A stretch of 19,957 bases of DNA from the NCBI GenBank assembly GCA_002438345.1, contig DJUJ01000216.1, positions 17,736 to 37,692 on the forward strand. The letters are read 5' to 3'. The DNA comes from Paenibacillus sp. UBA6285. Its GTDB lineage: Bacteria; Bacillota; Bacilli; Paenibacillales; Paenibacillaceae. The position numbers were made by a program, and so were the translations under genes. Positions 6,837-13,037 of this stretch are shown piece after piece (position 1 is the first letter of the stretch; each line of letters starts with the position of its first letter). The notes below the pieces were generated by a model that worked only from the letters and a program-made list of their open reading frames with translations, did no database searches and was not told where the DNA came from.

Positions 6837-9107
6837 TTATTTATTGGAATTCAAGTGTTTAATCAGCTCATCCAACCCTTGCTCCGACATAGCACCTTGA
6901 CTGAACGCAACCAGTGCACGAAGAGGCATGTAGCGCATCATTGCCATCATCATATCCGAACCATCCTGCATCATGGACATCATCCCACCAGCTTGCGCCA
7001 TCATGGATTGAATAATAGCAGCACCCTGTGGATCTCCCATAAGATCACCTAATGTTGAATTTCTGGTATAGGTTTTAGATAAGATTACTGTCGATTCAAC
7101 AACCACACGCTCAGCAAATACGATCTCTTGAGAGGAAGGTCCCACCAAAATCTCAAATTCACCGGTTTCCACATGCCAGTCTTTCAACTCCACGTTGTAA
7201 TAAGCAAACGCTCTGCTATCAAGCGTAAAGCTCACCAGCTTCGATTCCCCAGGTAGCAGATCCACCTTCGCGAAGCCCTTTAATTCCTTGTCTGGCCGCA
7301 CCACATTACTGAGTACGTCTTTGACATAAAGCTGCACGATTTCTTTGCCCTGCATAGTTCCAGTATTCGTGACCTTCACACTTAATTGCAGCGTGTCGGT
7401 ATCTTTCAAACTGTGAGCGCTCACTGAAAGATCGGAGTATGCAAATGTTGTGTAGCTGAGACCATATCCAAACGGGAATAAAGGTATAATCCGCTTAGCA
7501 TCGTAGTAACGATATCCTACAAACAGTCCTTCCTTGTATTCAACGGTATCTCCTTCGCCGGGGAAGTTTAAGAAGGAAGGATTATGTTCTAGCCGCATAG
7601 GGAATGTCTCTGCCAGCTTACCTGATGGGCTCACATTTCCGAATAACAGATCGGAAATGGCACCGCCGAGCGCTTGCCCTCCAAGGTAGCCCTCGAGCAC
7701 AGCCTTTACGCTATCAAGCCATGGCATTTCAATGGGCGATCCGTTGCTCAGCACTACAACAACATTAGGCTGAACTTCCGCCACTGCCTCGATCAAGCGA
7801 ATCTGACTCTCTGGAATACGAAGATGAGTCCGGTCATAACCTTCAGATTCATAGCGCTCTGGCAATCCGACGAACACAATCGCCGTATCCGCTTGCGAAG
7901 CGGCTTCTACGGCTTGCTCAATAAGCTCAATACTCGGCTCATCGCTATCAGAAACGAAACCCTGTGAATAGGTCAACTTCGTAGCTAATCCCGCTTCTTC
8001 TTGGATGCTGTTATATATCTCATCCAGCCGAGTAGGCTTAATATGTGAGCTTCCGCCGCCTTGATATCGTGGATTACGGGCAAAATCACCAATCACTGCA
8101 TAGGAGCCTTCACGCTTCAGAGGAAGCAATCCACCCTCGTTTTTGAGAAGCACCATACTCTCTCTGGCAGCAACTCTAGCTAATTGGTGATGTACCTCTA
8201 TATCATAGGAAGCATTTTCTTTGTTATTCTCTACAGCTTTGAAAATAATAGAAAGCAAGCGACCAACCGCACGATCTAGTGCTTCTTCTGACAATGTTCC
8301 ACTACGTACGGCATCGATAATCTTCTGATCACCAGCGCCATTACTTGACGGCATTTCCAGCTCCAAGCCTGCAGCTAAGCCTTTAGTCCGCTCATTAACC
8401 GCACCCCAGTCAGAAACTACGAACCCTTCATGACCCCACTCTTCTTTTAAAATATCTGTGAGTAAATATGAATTCTCTGAAGCATACTCACCGTTCACCT
8501 GATTATAAGAGCACATTACAGTCCATGGTTGCGCCTTTTTTACCACGCTCTCGAAGCTCGCCAAGTAGATTTCTCTTAGTGTACGTTCATCCACAATCGC
8601 ATCAGTGGACATACGTCGATGTTCTTGGTTATTTGCAGCAAAGTGTTTTAGTGAAGTCCCTACACCTTGGCTTTGTACACCTTCAATATGGCCCACAGCC
8701 ATCTCAGAAGATAAATATGGATCCTCCGAGAAATACTCAAAATTACGACCGCATAGAGGTGAACGCTTAATATTGACTCCAGGCCCAAGTAAAATAGAGA
8801 CATCTTCAGCCTGACATTCTTCCCCAATTGCTGCGCCTACCTGCTTGATTAGCTCCCGATCCCAGGAGCAAGCCATTCCAGCTCCCGCCGGAAAACATGT
8901 AGAAGGAACACTATCAAATATACCCAAATGATCATTCCCGGCTTTTTGCTTACGCAGACCATGTGGACCATCAGTCATCATAATGGATGGAATACCTAGC
9001 CGTTCGACGGCTTTGGTCTGCCAGAAATCTAGTCCTGAGCACATGCCTGCTTTTTCCTCTAAAGTCATTTGTGCAATAAGTTCTTGAATATTTAGTACCA
9101 CGATCAA
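6837..9107 (-). CDS. GH3 beta-glucosidase with fibronectin III-like domain
   Basis: This 756-residue protein has the full beta-glucosidase layout: a GH3 N-terminal barrel (about 15-290) with [12 protein letters not shown] and the nucleophile Asp233 in VVSDWG, a GH3 C-terminal domain (about 318-550) with the ESEGYDR segment typical of the acid/base region, and a fibronectin III-like domain (about 585-657). A final helical tail (about 684-756) is unusually rich in methionine. No signal peptide is present, so it should act in the cytosol on glycosides brought in by the symporter encoded just upstream. The reading frame as given starts with TTG at 9107, four bases after AAGGAG; a GTG at 9101 has better spacing, so the start may be two codons inside. 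It starts 27 bases after the symporter gene and ends 24 bases before the next GH3 gene. Exact aglycone and linkage are unknown. Confidence 0.92.
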   Translation of the reverse strand: MIVVLNIQELIAQMTLEEKAGMCSGLDFWQTKAVERLGIPSIMMTDGPHGLRKQKAGNDHLGIFDSVPSTCFPAGAGMACSWDRELIKQVGAAIGEECQAEDVSILLGPGVNIKRSPLCGRNFEYFSEDPYLSSEMAVGHIEGVQSQGVGTSLKHFAANNQEHRRMSTDAIVDERTLREIYLASFESVVKKAQPWTVMCSYNQVNGEYASENSYLLTDILKEEWGHEGFVVSDWGAVNERTKGLAAGLELEMPSSNGAGDQKIIDAVRSGTLSEEALDRAVGRLLSIIFKAVENNKENASYDIEVHHQLARVAARESMVLLKNEGGLLPLKREGSYAVIGDFARNPRYQGGGSSHIKPTRLDEIYNSIQEEAGLATKLTYSQGFVSDSDEPSIELIEQAVEAASQADTAIVFVGLPERYESEGYDRTHLRIPESQIRLIEAVAEVQPNVVVVLSNGSPIEMPWLDSVKAVLEGYLGGQALGGAISDLLFGNVSPSGKLAETFPMRLEHNPSFLNFPGEGDTVEYKEGLFVGYRYYDAKRIIPLFPFGYGLSYTTFAYSDLSVSAHSLKDTDTLQLSVKVTNTGTMQGKEIVQLYVKDVLSNVVRPDKELKGFAKVDLLPGESKLVSFTLDSRAFAYYNVELKDWHVETGEFEILVGPSSQEIVFAERVVVESTVILSKTYTRNSTLGDLMGDPQGAAIIQSMMAQAGGMMSMMQDGSDMMMAMMRYMPLRALVAFSQGAMSEQGLDELIKHLNSNK

Positions 9108-9134
9108 TTCACTCCTTATAATTGTCTAGTTTCT

Positions 9135-10490
9135 CTACATACCAACAGAAAGATTGCGACGTTCCTCGAGTTCACGCATCATAACCGGCTGATCCTTGTC
9201 AAGACGATAGAACAACAGCAGAGTAATCATAATGATTTGGCCAATAATCGGTGCCCATAAATAGTTAAATGAAATCGCGGCTAATGCGGAATCTGACTGC
9301 GCCGTGGAATTAGCTACATAACCACCCATCGACAATATCACCCCACCAAGCGCTCCGCCGAGTCCCATTCCCACCTTAACCCCAAAGCTAGCAGCTGAAT
9401 AAAGTAGACCTTGTGCCCGAACACCTGATTTCCACTCCCCATAATCAACCGTGTCGGCCATCATTGCAAAAATCAGACCTGCCCCTACTCCCATACCAAG
9501 CCCGCTTATAAGTAGCCCTGTCAAAAGCACTGGAACAGAGAGGGCATTTCCCCCAGTAATGGCGATAAGGTAGCCAATAATAGAAACCACTGATCCTATA
9601 ATAATTGTGTTCCTTTTCCCGATTTTTTTCACAATAAAAGGGGCGATCACCATCGAAAATATCATTAATAATTGCATCGAATTCACAATAGGAATGAGTT
9701 CAGGCTTTTTCATATAATAGGTCATGTAATAAATACTGGTCTGTCCTTGTATTGATGTTGTGATCCACAGGAACAAGCTCATCAGAAGCATGATCAACCA
9801 AGGTACATTGCCTTTGAGCGCTTTAACACCTTCTCGCATTGGAAGCGGCTTTTCATCAATGGCTTTTACGCGTTCTTTAGTATTCGCAAACATGTTAAGA
9901 AACAGCAGCAGTGCAATGCTTGAGAACAATATCATGGTGACCAGAAAACCCTTTGCTTGATCACCTCCACCAAAAGCTTTCACAAGCGGCATCGTTCCAG
10001 CACTAACTGTAACTACCCCAATCACGGCGAACACCATGCGAACTGTATTGATCACTGTACGTTCATTAGAATTACTAGTCAGACTTGGCAGGATCGCAGA
10101 CAGTGGTAGATTAATACCGGAATACATAATACCGAGCACTGTGTACGAAATGTATGCGTATACAAGTTTGCCTGTATCACCAAAATCCGGCGTTAAAAAC
10201 ATAAGTACAGCAGTCAAGCTGAAAGGAACAGCAAGCCAAAGGAAATACGGTCTGCATTTCCCCCACTTCGTTTGAGTGCGGTCAATCATAACACCAATGA
10301 ACGGCTCGACGATCGCATCGATTACGCGTGCAACAAGAAATACAACAGCTACTGCACCTGGGTTCAGACCAAATACATCCGTATAGAAGTACATGAGATA
10401 AAGTGTTGTCATCTGGAAAATCAGATTTGACGCGGTATCACCTAGACCATAACTAATTCGCTCTCTCCATGGCATTTGATTTTCATTCAT
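9135..10490 (-). CDS. GPH-family (MelB-like) sugar:cation symporter
   Basis: This 451-residue protein has about twelve hydrophobic segments and the marks of the glycoside-pentoside-hexuronide symporter family: YGLGD near the N-terminus, then ARVIDAIVEPFIG and DRTQTKWGKCRPYFLW. Asp58 and Glu62 sit where MelB has its two cation-binding aspartates, so cation coupling is likely, with a conservative change at the second site. A DTVDYGEW segment near residue 345 is also typical of the family. It is the first gene of the operon with the two GH3 hydrolases, so it probably imports a beta-glucoside or a related short oligosaccharide. The ATG is preceded by GGGGAG at eight bases. A cre-like site and a palindrome lie in the 71 bases between it and the PAP2 gene. 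Closest named relatives could be XynP/YicJ-type permeases, but I cannot fix the sugar. Confidence 0.9.
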   Translation of the reverse strand: MNENQMPWRERISYGLGDTASNLIFQMTTLYLMYFYTDVFGLNPGAVAVVFLVARVIDAIVEPFIGVMIDRTQTKWGKCRPYFLWLAVPFSLTAVLMFLTPDFGDTGKLVYAYISYTVLGIMYSGINLPLSAILPSLTSNSNERTVINTVRMVFAVIGVVTVSAGTMPLVKAFGGGDQAKGFLVTMILFSSIALLLFLNMFANTKERVKAIDEKPLPMREGVKALKGNVPWLIMLLMSLFLWITTSIQGQTSIYYMTYYMKKPELIPIVNSMQLLMIFSMVIAPFIVKKIGKRNTIIIGSVVSIIGYLIAITGGNALSVPVLLTGLLISGLGMGVGAGLIFAMMADTVDYGEWKSGVRAQGLLYSAASFGVKVGMGLGGALGGVILSMGGYVANSTAQSDSALAAISFNYLWAPIIGQIIMITLLLFYRLDKDQPVMMRELEERRNLSVGM

Positions 10491-10515
10491 ACTACCATCT
10501 CCCCGCGTCCTATTT

Positions 10516-10529
10516 TGTTAGCGTTTTCT
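10516..10529 (-). promoter_or_regulatory. cre-like site in front of the symporter/GH3 operon
   Basis: Read leftward, AGAAAACGCTAACA fits TGWAANCGNTNWCA at all defined positions except the first. It lies between the probable -10 box and the ribosome binding site of the symporter gene, about 26 bases before its ATG, a position where CcpA would block transcription. A CcpA role in glucose repression of this operon is inferred from the site and from the gene content. Confidence 0.6.
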
Positions 10530-10541
10530 CAATGCATTGTA
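10530..10541 (-). promoter_or_regulatory. Palindrome and putative -10 box of the operon
   Basis: CAATGCATTG at 10530-10539 is a perfect ten-base palindrome directly beside the cre-like site. Read leftward, TACAAT at 10541-10536 overlaps it and could be the -10 box. No good -35 hexamer is found at 17 bases, which would fit a promoter needing an activator such as an AraC-type protein. This is suggestive only. Confidence 0.3.
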
Positions 10542-10561
10542 CTGAATAAACTGTCCGTATT

Positions 10562-11467
10562 TTAACGAAAATAGGGGGCATTTATATCTTTTAGCTGAAC
10601 GGACGAGTCATTATGAAGATCAGGATACAAATCAACCTTAAAGAGCTTACAGAATAGCAGCATACATGTGATCGTGATAAAAGCACCAAACAATACATCC
10701 GTTGCAAAATGATCTCCCATAATGACGCGGCTAGTCGAGGTGCAGATTCCCCATACTACCGCACAGACAAGCATGATATTGCGCCATTTACTAGCGAAAG
10801 GCATGAACAGCATCCACAGCATCATGGTCCAGCCATTGGCAGAATGACCCGAAGGAAATGACTTGTAAGCTTCGGATGTGACGCCGTTCTCTTGAATCCC
10901 TTGTGGGAGGAACCAGCTAGTAAACATTGAATAGTCGCCCTCCATATTTCGAAAACGCATTCTTCCCCAAAAGATTTTGAGGACATTTACAAGGAGGATC
11001 TCCGCAAATACGATCACGATGGCTGCCCAAGCAGCACGGTTATACTGGCTTAGCGTTTGAACAGCTATACGATTCAATAGCCATTGCGACAACGTTGCAA
11101 TCAGTACTGCTATAGCTATACTGATGAGCATAACATTGTTCCCAGCCAGCCCATACCCACGCATTAGAGCGATGGATATGATACTAAATCCACTAAGAAG
11201 GATGAATAATCCAGATACCAAACGGACCACAATCTTCTTCACTAACCGCTCGTTTCTAACCGTACTAAAAAGAATACTGCTCGCTGCGAATAACACAAAG
11301 AAAGCTGGATGCTCTCCAAATGCCTCAAAAAACCAACCAAACTGAGATTCATGTTCGTTGTACAGCGCTTTGGATAGATTCAAATCATAAAAAGTAAATA
11401 TTGCCATGAACACCACCCATAGCATTAGAAATCCCCATATAAAACGTTTTGTCCCTTTAGTCGTCAT
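10562..11467 (-). CDS. PAP2-family membrane phosphatase
   Basis: This protein of 301 residues is a polytopic type 2 phosphatidic acid phosphatase. The three signature segments are KIFWGRMR (about 164-171), FPSGHS with the catalytic His208, and SRVIMGDHFATD with Arg247, His253 and Asp257. Hydrophobic segments before, between and after these place it in the cytoplasmic membrane with the active site facing outward in the usual family topology. Likely substrates are undecaprenyl pyrophosphate or phosphatidic acid/phosphatidylglycerol phosphate; the sequence does not decide. I chose the ATG at 11467, because AAAGGGG lies eight bases before it; a GTG at 11476 would overlap that binding site. A cre-like site lies about 30 bases upstream. 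The gene is 71 bases before the symporter gene on the same strand, with no terminator seen, so some read-through into the sugar operon is possible. Confidence 0.88.
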   Translation of the reverse strand: MTTKGTKRFIWGFLMLWVVFMAIFTFYDLNLSKALYNEHESQFGWFFEAFGEHPAFFVLFAASSILFSTVRNERLVKKIVVRLVSGLFILLSGFSIISIALMRGYGLAGNNVMLISIAIAVLIATLSQWLLNRIAVQTLSQYNRAAWAAIVIVFAEILLVNVLKIFWGRMRFRNMEGDYSMFTSWFLPQGIQENGVTSEAYKSFPSGHSANGWTMMLWMLFMPFASKWRNIMLVCAVVWGICTSTSRVIMGDHFATDVLFGAFITITCMLLFCKLFKVDLYPDLHNDSSVQLKDINAPYFR

Positions 11468-11493
11468 TTCCACCACCCCTTTATAACCCTTTT

Positions 11494-11507
11494 GGAAAAC
11501 GCTTTCA
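11494..11507 (-). promoter_or_regulatory. cre-like site upstream of the PAP2 gene
   Basis: Read leftward the site is TGAAAGCGTTTTCC, one mismatch (the last base) from TGWAANCGNTNWCA and very close to common B. subtilis cre sites. It lies 27-40 bases before the ATG of the PAP2 gene. CcpA control is inferred. Confidence 0.5.
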
Positions 11508-11612
11508 TTTTAAATTATAAAGCTCCTTTTATGGATTCGGATAGGCGAATAATAACTAAAACTAGGGTGGATTTTAACCCTCCTTGCATGTGAAAAAGTG
11601 ATCAATAAATAA

Positions 11613-11659
11613 AGCGGGTCGACATTCCATCACCTAAACGGTGAGGGTGCCGACCCGCT
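11613..11659 (-). terminator. Stem-loop after the esterase remnant
   Basis: AGCGGGTCG at 11613-11621 pairs with CGACCCGCT at 11651-11659, and an inner TCACC/GGTGA pair at 11630-11634 and 11640-11644 extends the structure. Read leftward the stem is followed by TTATTTATTGA. It lies ten bases after the end of the truncated esterase and was probably its terminator. The T-run is interrupted, so strength is uncertain. Confidence 0.55.
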
Positions 11660-11669
11660 CCACTCTTTA

Positions 11670-11885
11670 TTACTTATATGAATATTGAATCAGCTTGGTT
11701 GCAACACCTGAACGAGTGAATTTACGAGCGTATGCTTCACACTCGAGGCTTAGGTAATCAAACTCCGCTACAACAATCAATGTTTCTGGCATACCGCTTA
11801 AATCTTCTGCCAATAAGGGCGAGAAATAAGGATTCGATGGCTCTGCATTATTTTGCAAATACATATTCAGTATCATTTCGCTCAT
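11670..11885 (-). pseudogene. C-terminal remnant of an HSL-type esterase (alpha/beta hydrolase)
   Basis: The 71 codons match the C-terminal third of hormone-sensitive-lipase-type esterases: NPYFSPLLAEDLSGMPETL, then VVAEFDYL with the probable catalytic Asp43, then EAYARKFTRSGVATKLIQY. The oxyanion HGGG motif and the serine elbow that should lie upstream are missing. The frame ends at YSYK just before where the catalytic His (GMxHGF-like segment) should be. Upstream the same frame stays open only to a TGA near 11930, and from 11902 the other strand carries an IclR remnant. The gene is therefore broken at both ends, and a short peptide of this kind would have no hydrolase activity. A stem-loop follows. 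Confidence 0.75.
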
Positions 11886-11901
11886 TTGACCTAAGCCTTG
11901 A

Positions 11902-12057
11902 ACAGATGGGATTCGGGACTTAACAGGTCAGGTGATATCCGCCATTACTTTAATGGGCCCGGCTCAACGTTTGGATGTGAAGCGAGTTATCTTCTACACC
12001 AATAAGCTCGTAAAGGCGGCAAAAGAAATATCATGCCAGTTCGGCTATCTGCAATGA
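11902..12057 (+). pseudogene. C-terminal remnant of an IclR-family regulator
   Basis: A 51-codon open stretch, closed by TGA at 12055-12057, reads DGIRDLTGQVISAITLMGP, then AQRLDVKRV, then LVKAAKEISCQFGYLQ. This has the order and spacing of the last part of the IclR effector-binding domain, where a P-I-x-D-x-x-G-x-V-I-A-A-I-S-x-x-G-P core is followed by a final helix ending in EIS..LGY. The stretch is preceded in frame by a stop at 11899-11901, and the DNA-binding domain is absent. It abuts the esterase remnant on the other strand, so a deletion joined the ends of two genes. Many IclR proteins (KdgR-type) control sugar acid genes, but the lost target is unknown. Confidence 0.6.
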
Positions 12058-12086
12058 CAGGGGATTAGGCTTTATGGTTCAAACTA

Positions 12087-12359
12087 TTAGAAAAGGAAAT
12101 AAACTAAAACCATACCCAGGACTAGCACAATCAGTGAAACGATATGTTGTTTCGTATGTTTTTTAAAAATTTCCAATCAATAAATGACTGAAATCCTAGT
12201 GCAATGATTATACTCATTACCGTCGTCAGAAAGTTTTTCTTTGTACGGACCAACAATCCATATTCTTAGAAATAGGTGAGAAAAAGAAGGAATTATTACT
12301 AAAAATGGAATGATCACTCCCGTTGCACTCCTTCTAATTTTCACTTCCCATGATACCAT
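12087..12359 (-). pseudogene. Frameshifted small membrane protein, possibly DUF4181-like
   Basis: Three reading frames join into one sensible protein of about 90 residues. Frame one gives MVSWEVKIRRSATGVIIPF and a hydrophobic stretch. Frame two continues from about 12265 with KKNFLTTVMSIIIALGFQSF and IDWKFLK. Frame three, after a shift in an A-run near 12161, gives KHTKQHIVSLIVLVLGMVLV and YFLF, ending at TAA 12087-12089. The pieces would form three or four membrane segments. The FIDWKF...HIVSLI pattern recalls DUF4181 proteins, from memory only. No ribosome binding site is seen before the ATG at 12359. At least two frameshifts make it a pseudogene, unless sequence errors are present. It is the third broken gene in a row. 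Confidence 0.45.
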
Positions 12360-12400
12360 AATAAGGATATTTAATTTAACATTGACAACTTATCGTTAAC

Positions 12401-12430
12401 TTGACAAAGGATCCGCCTATTCGATAGTAT
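12401..12430 (+). promoter_or_regulatory. Putative promoter of the flavodoxin gene
   Basis: TTGACA at 12401-12406 is followed, 18 bases later, by TAGTAT at 12425-12430, giving a plausible sigma-A promoter about 85 bases before the start codon. A second TTGACA at 12382-12387 has no -10 partner at normal spacing. Confidence 0.45.
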
Positions 12431-12439
12431 GTATTATAT

Positions 12440-12461
12440 TTCGATAATCAAGATAATTGAA
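12440..12461 (+). promoter_or_regulatory. Imperfect palindrome between promoter and flavodoxin gene
   Basis: TTCGATAATC, a two-base gap, and GATAATTGAA form an inverted repeat with eight of ten pairs matching. Its size and place just after the promoter would suit an operator for a dimeric repressor (MarR- or TetR-type), but no such regulator gene is next to it. Chance in AT-rich DNA is possible. Confidence 0.25.
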
Positions 12462-12513
12462 TTGCGAGAGTCTTTTGGAACCTGAATAATCTAAACTGAA
12501 AAGAGGAACCACA

Positions 12514-12945
12514 ATGGCAGTACTCATTCTTTACGCTACAAAATCTGGAGCAACAGAACAATGTGCAAAAGTATTATCAGAAGAGCTTCCTCATAGTAGG
12601 ATTTGTAATATTGAATTAGAGAAGCCAAGCATTGAGGAATTTGATAGCATTATTTTAGGCGCTGGTGTAAGAGATGAGAAAATATATAAAGCGATTCGTG
12701 ATTTTATCAAAAAAAATAAGGATGAGTTACTAAATAAGAAGATGGGCTACTATATTTGTAACGAGAAACCAAAGACAACCGAAGAGTTAATCGAGAAAAA
12801 TTTTCCGGATGATCTAAAAAAAGCTGCGATTTGTATCGAATCCTTTGGCGGTTATAAGGCCTATAAGGCACCCAAGGAAGGTACGGATCAACTTAAAGGT
12901 ATTTTTGTAGATAAAATAAGAGAATTTTCAAAGAATTTCAAATAG
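12514..12945 (+). CDS. Flavodoxin-like FMN protein (HemG/flavodoxin_5 type)
   Basis: This 143-residue protein has a flavodoxin fold. The FMN phosphate loop is TKSGAT at residues 9-14 after a first strand AVLILYA, and further strands are visible at DSIILGAG (about 44-51) and KMGYYIC (about 76-82). Length and the YATKSGATEQCA start resemble the flavodoxin_5 family, which includes menaquinone-dependent protoporphyrinogen oxidase HemG. The haem role is not shown, as no haem gene is nearby. It is probably a cytosolic electron carrier or small quinone-type reductase. The ATG is preceded by AGAGGA at seven bases. The gene stands alone between its promoter and a strong terminator. Its AT-rich, lysine-rich coding style differs from its neighbours and may indicate separate origin. 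Confidence 0.8.
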   Translation: MAVLILYATKSGATEQCAKVLSEELPHSRICNIELEKPSIEEFDSIILGAGVRDEKIYKAIRDFIKKNKDELLNKKMGYYICNEKPKTTEELIEKNFPDDLKKAAICIESFGGYKAYKAPKEGTDQLKGIFVDKIREFSKNFK

Positions 12946-12968
12946 GGAAAATAGAATCACAATTAAAA

Positions 12969-13015
12969 AATCCGGTTACCAAGACAAATTATCTTGATAA
13001 CCGGATTCTTTTTTT
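12969..13015 (+). terminator. Bidirectional terminator between flavodoxin and serine hydrolase genes
   Basis: A 16-base arm at 12969-12984 pairs with 12992-13007 with a single mismatch (core AATCCGGTTA/TAACCGGATT) around a seven-base loop. Seven T residues follow on the plus strand after one C, and an A-run precedes the stem, giving T residues on the minus strand. It serves both converging genes. Confidence 0.9.
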
Positions 13016-13037
13016 AAAATATATATTGAATCGTTTA

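Noticed and set aside
6783..7052. A rightward frame rich in histidine (HHCHHH)
   Set aside because: It is the antisense shadow of the methionine-rich tail of the GH3 beta-glucosidase: CAT codons opposite ATG codons.
11468..11476. GTG start at 11476 for the PAP2 gene
   Set aside because: It would sit directly on the AAAGGGG ribosome binding site; the ATG at 11467 has proper spacing.
11732..11923. A 63-codon rightward frame across the esterase remnant
   Set aside because: It is antisense to the recognisable esterase piece; the IclR remnant that follows is in a different frame.
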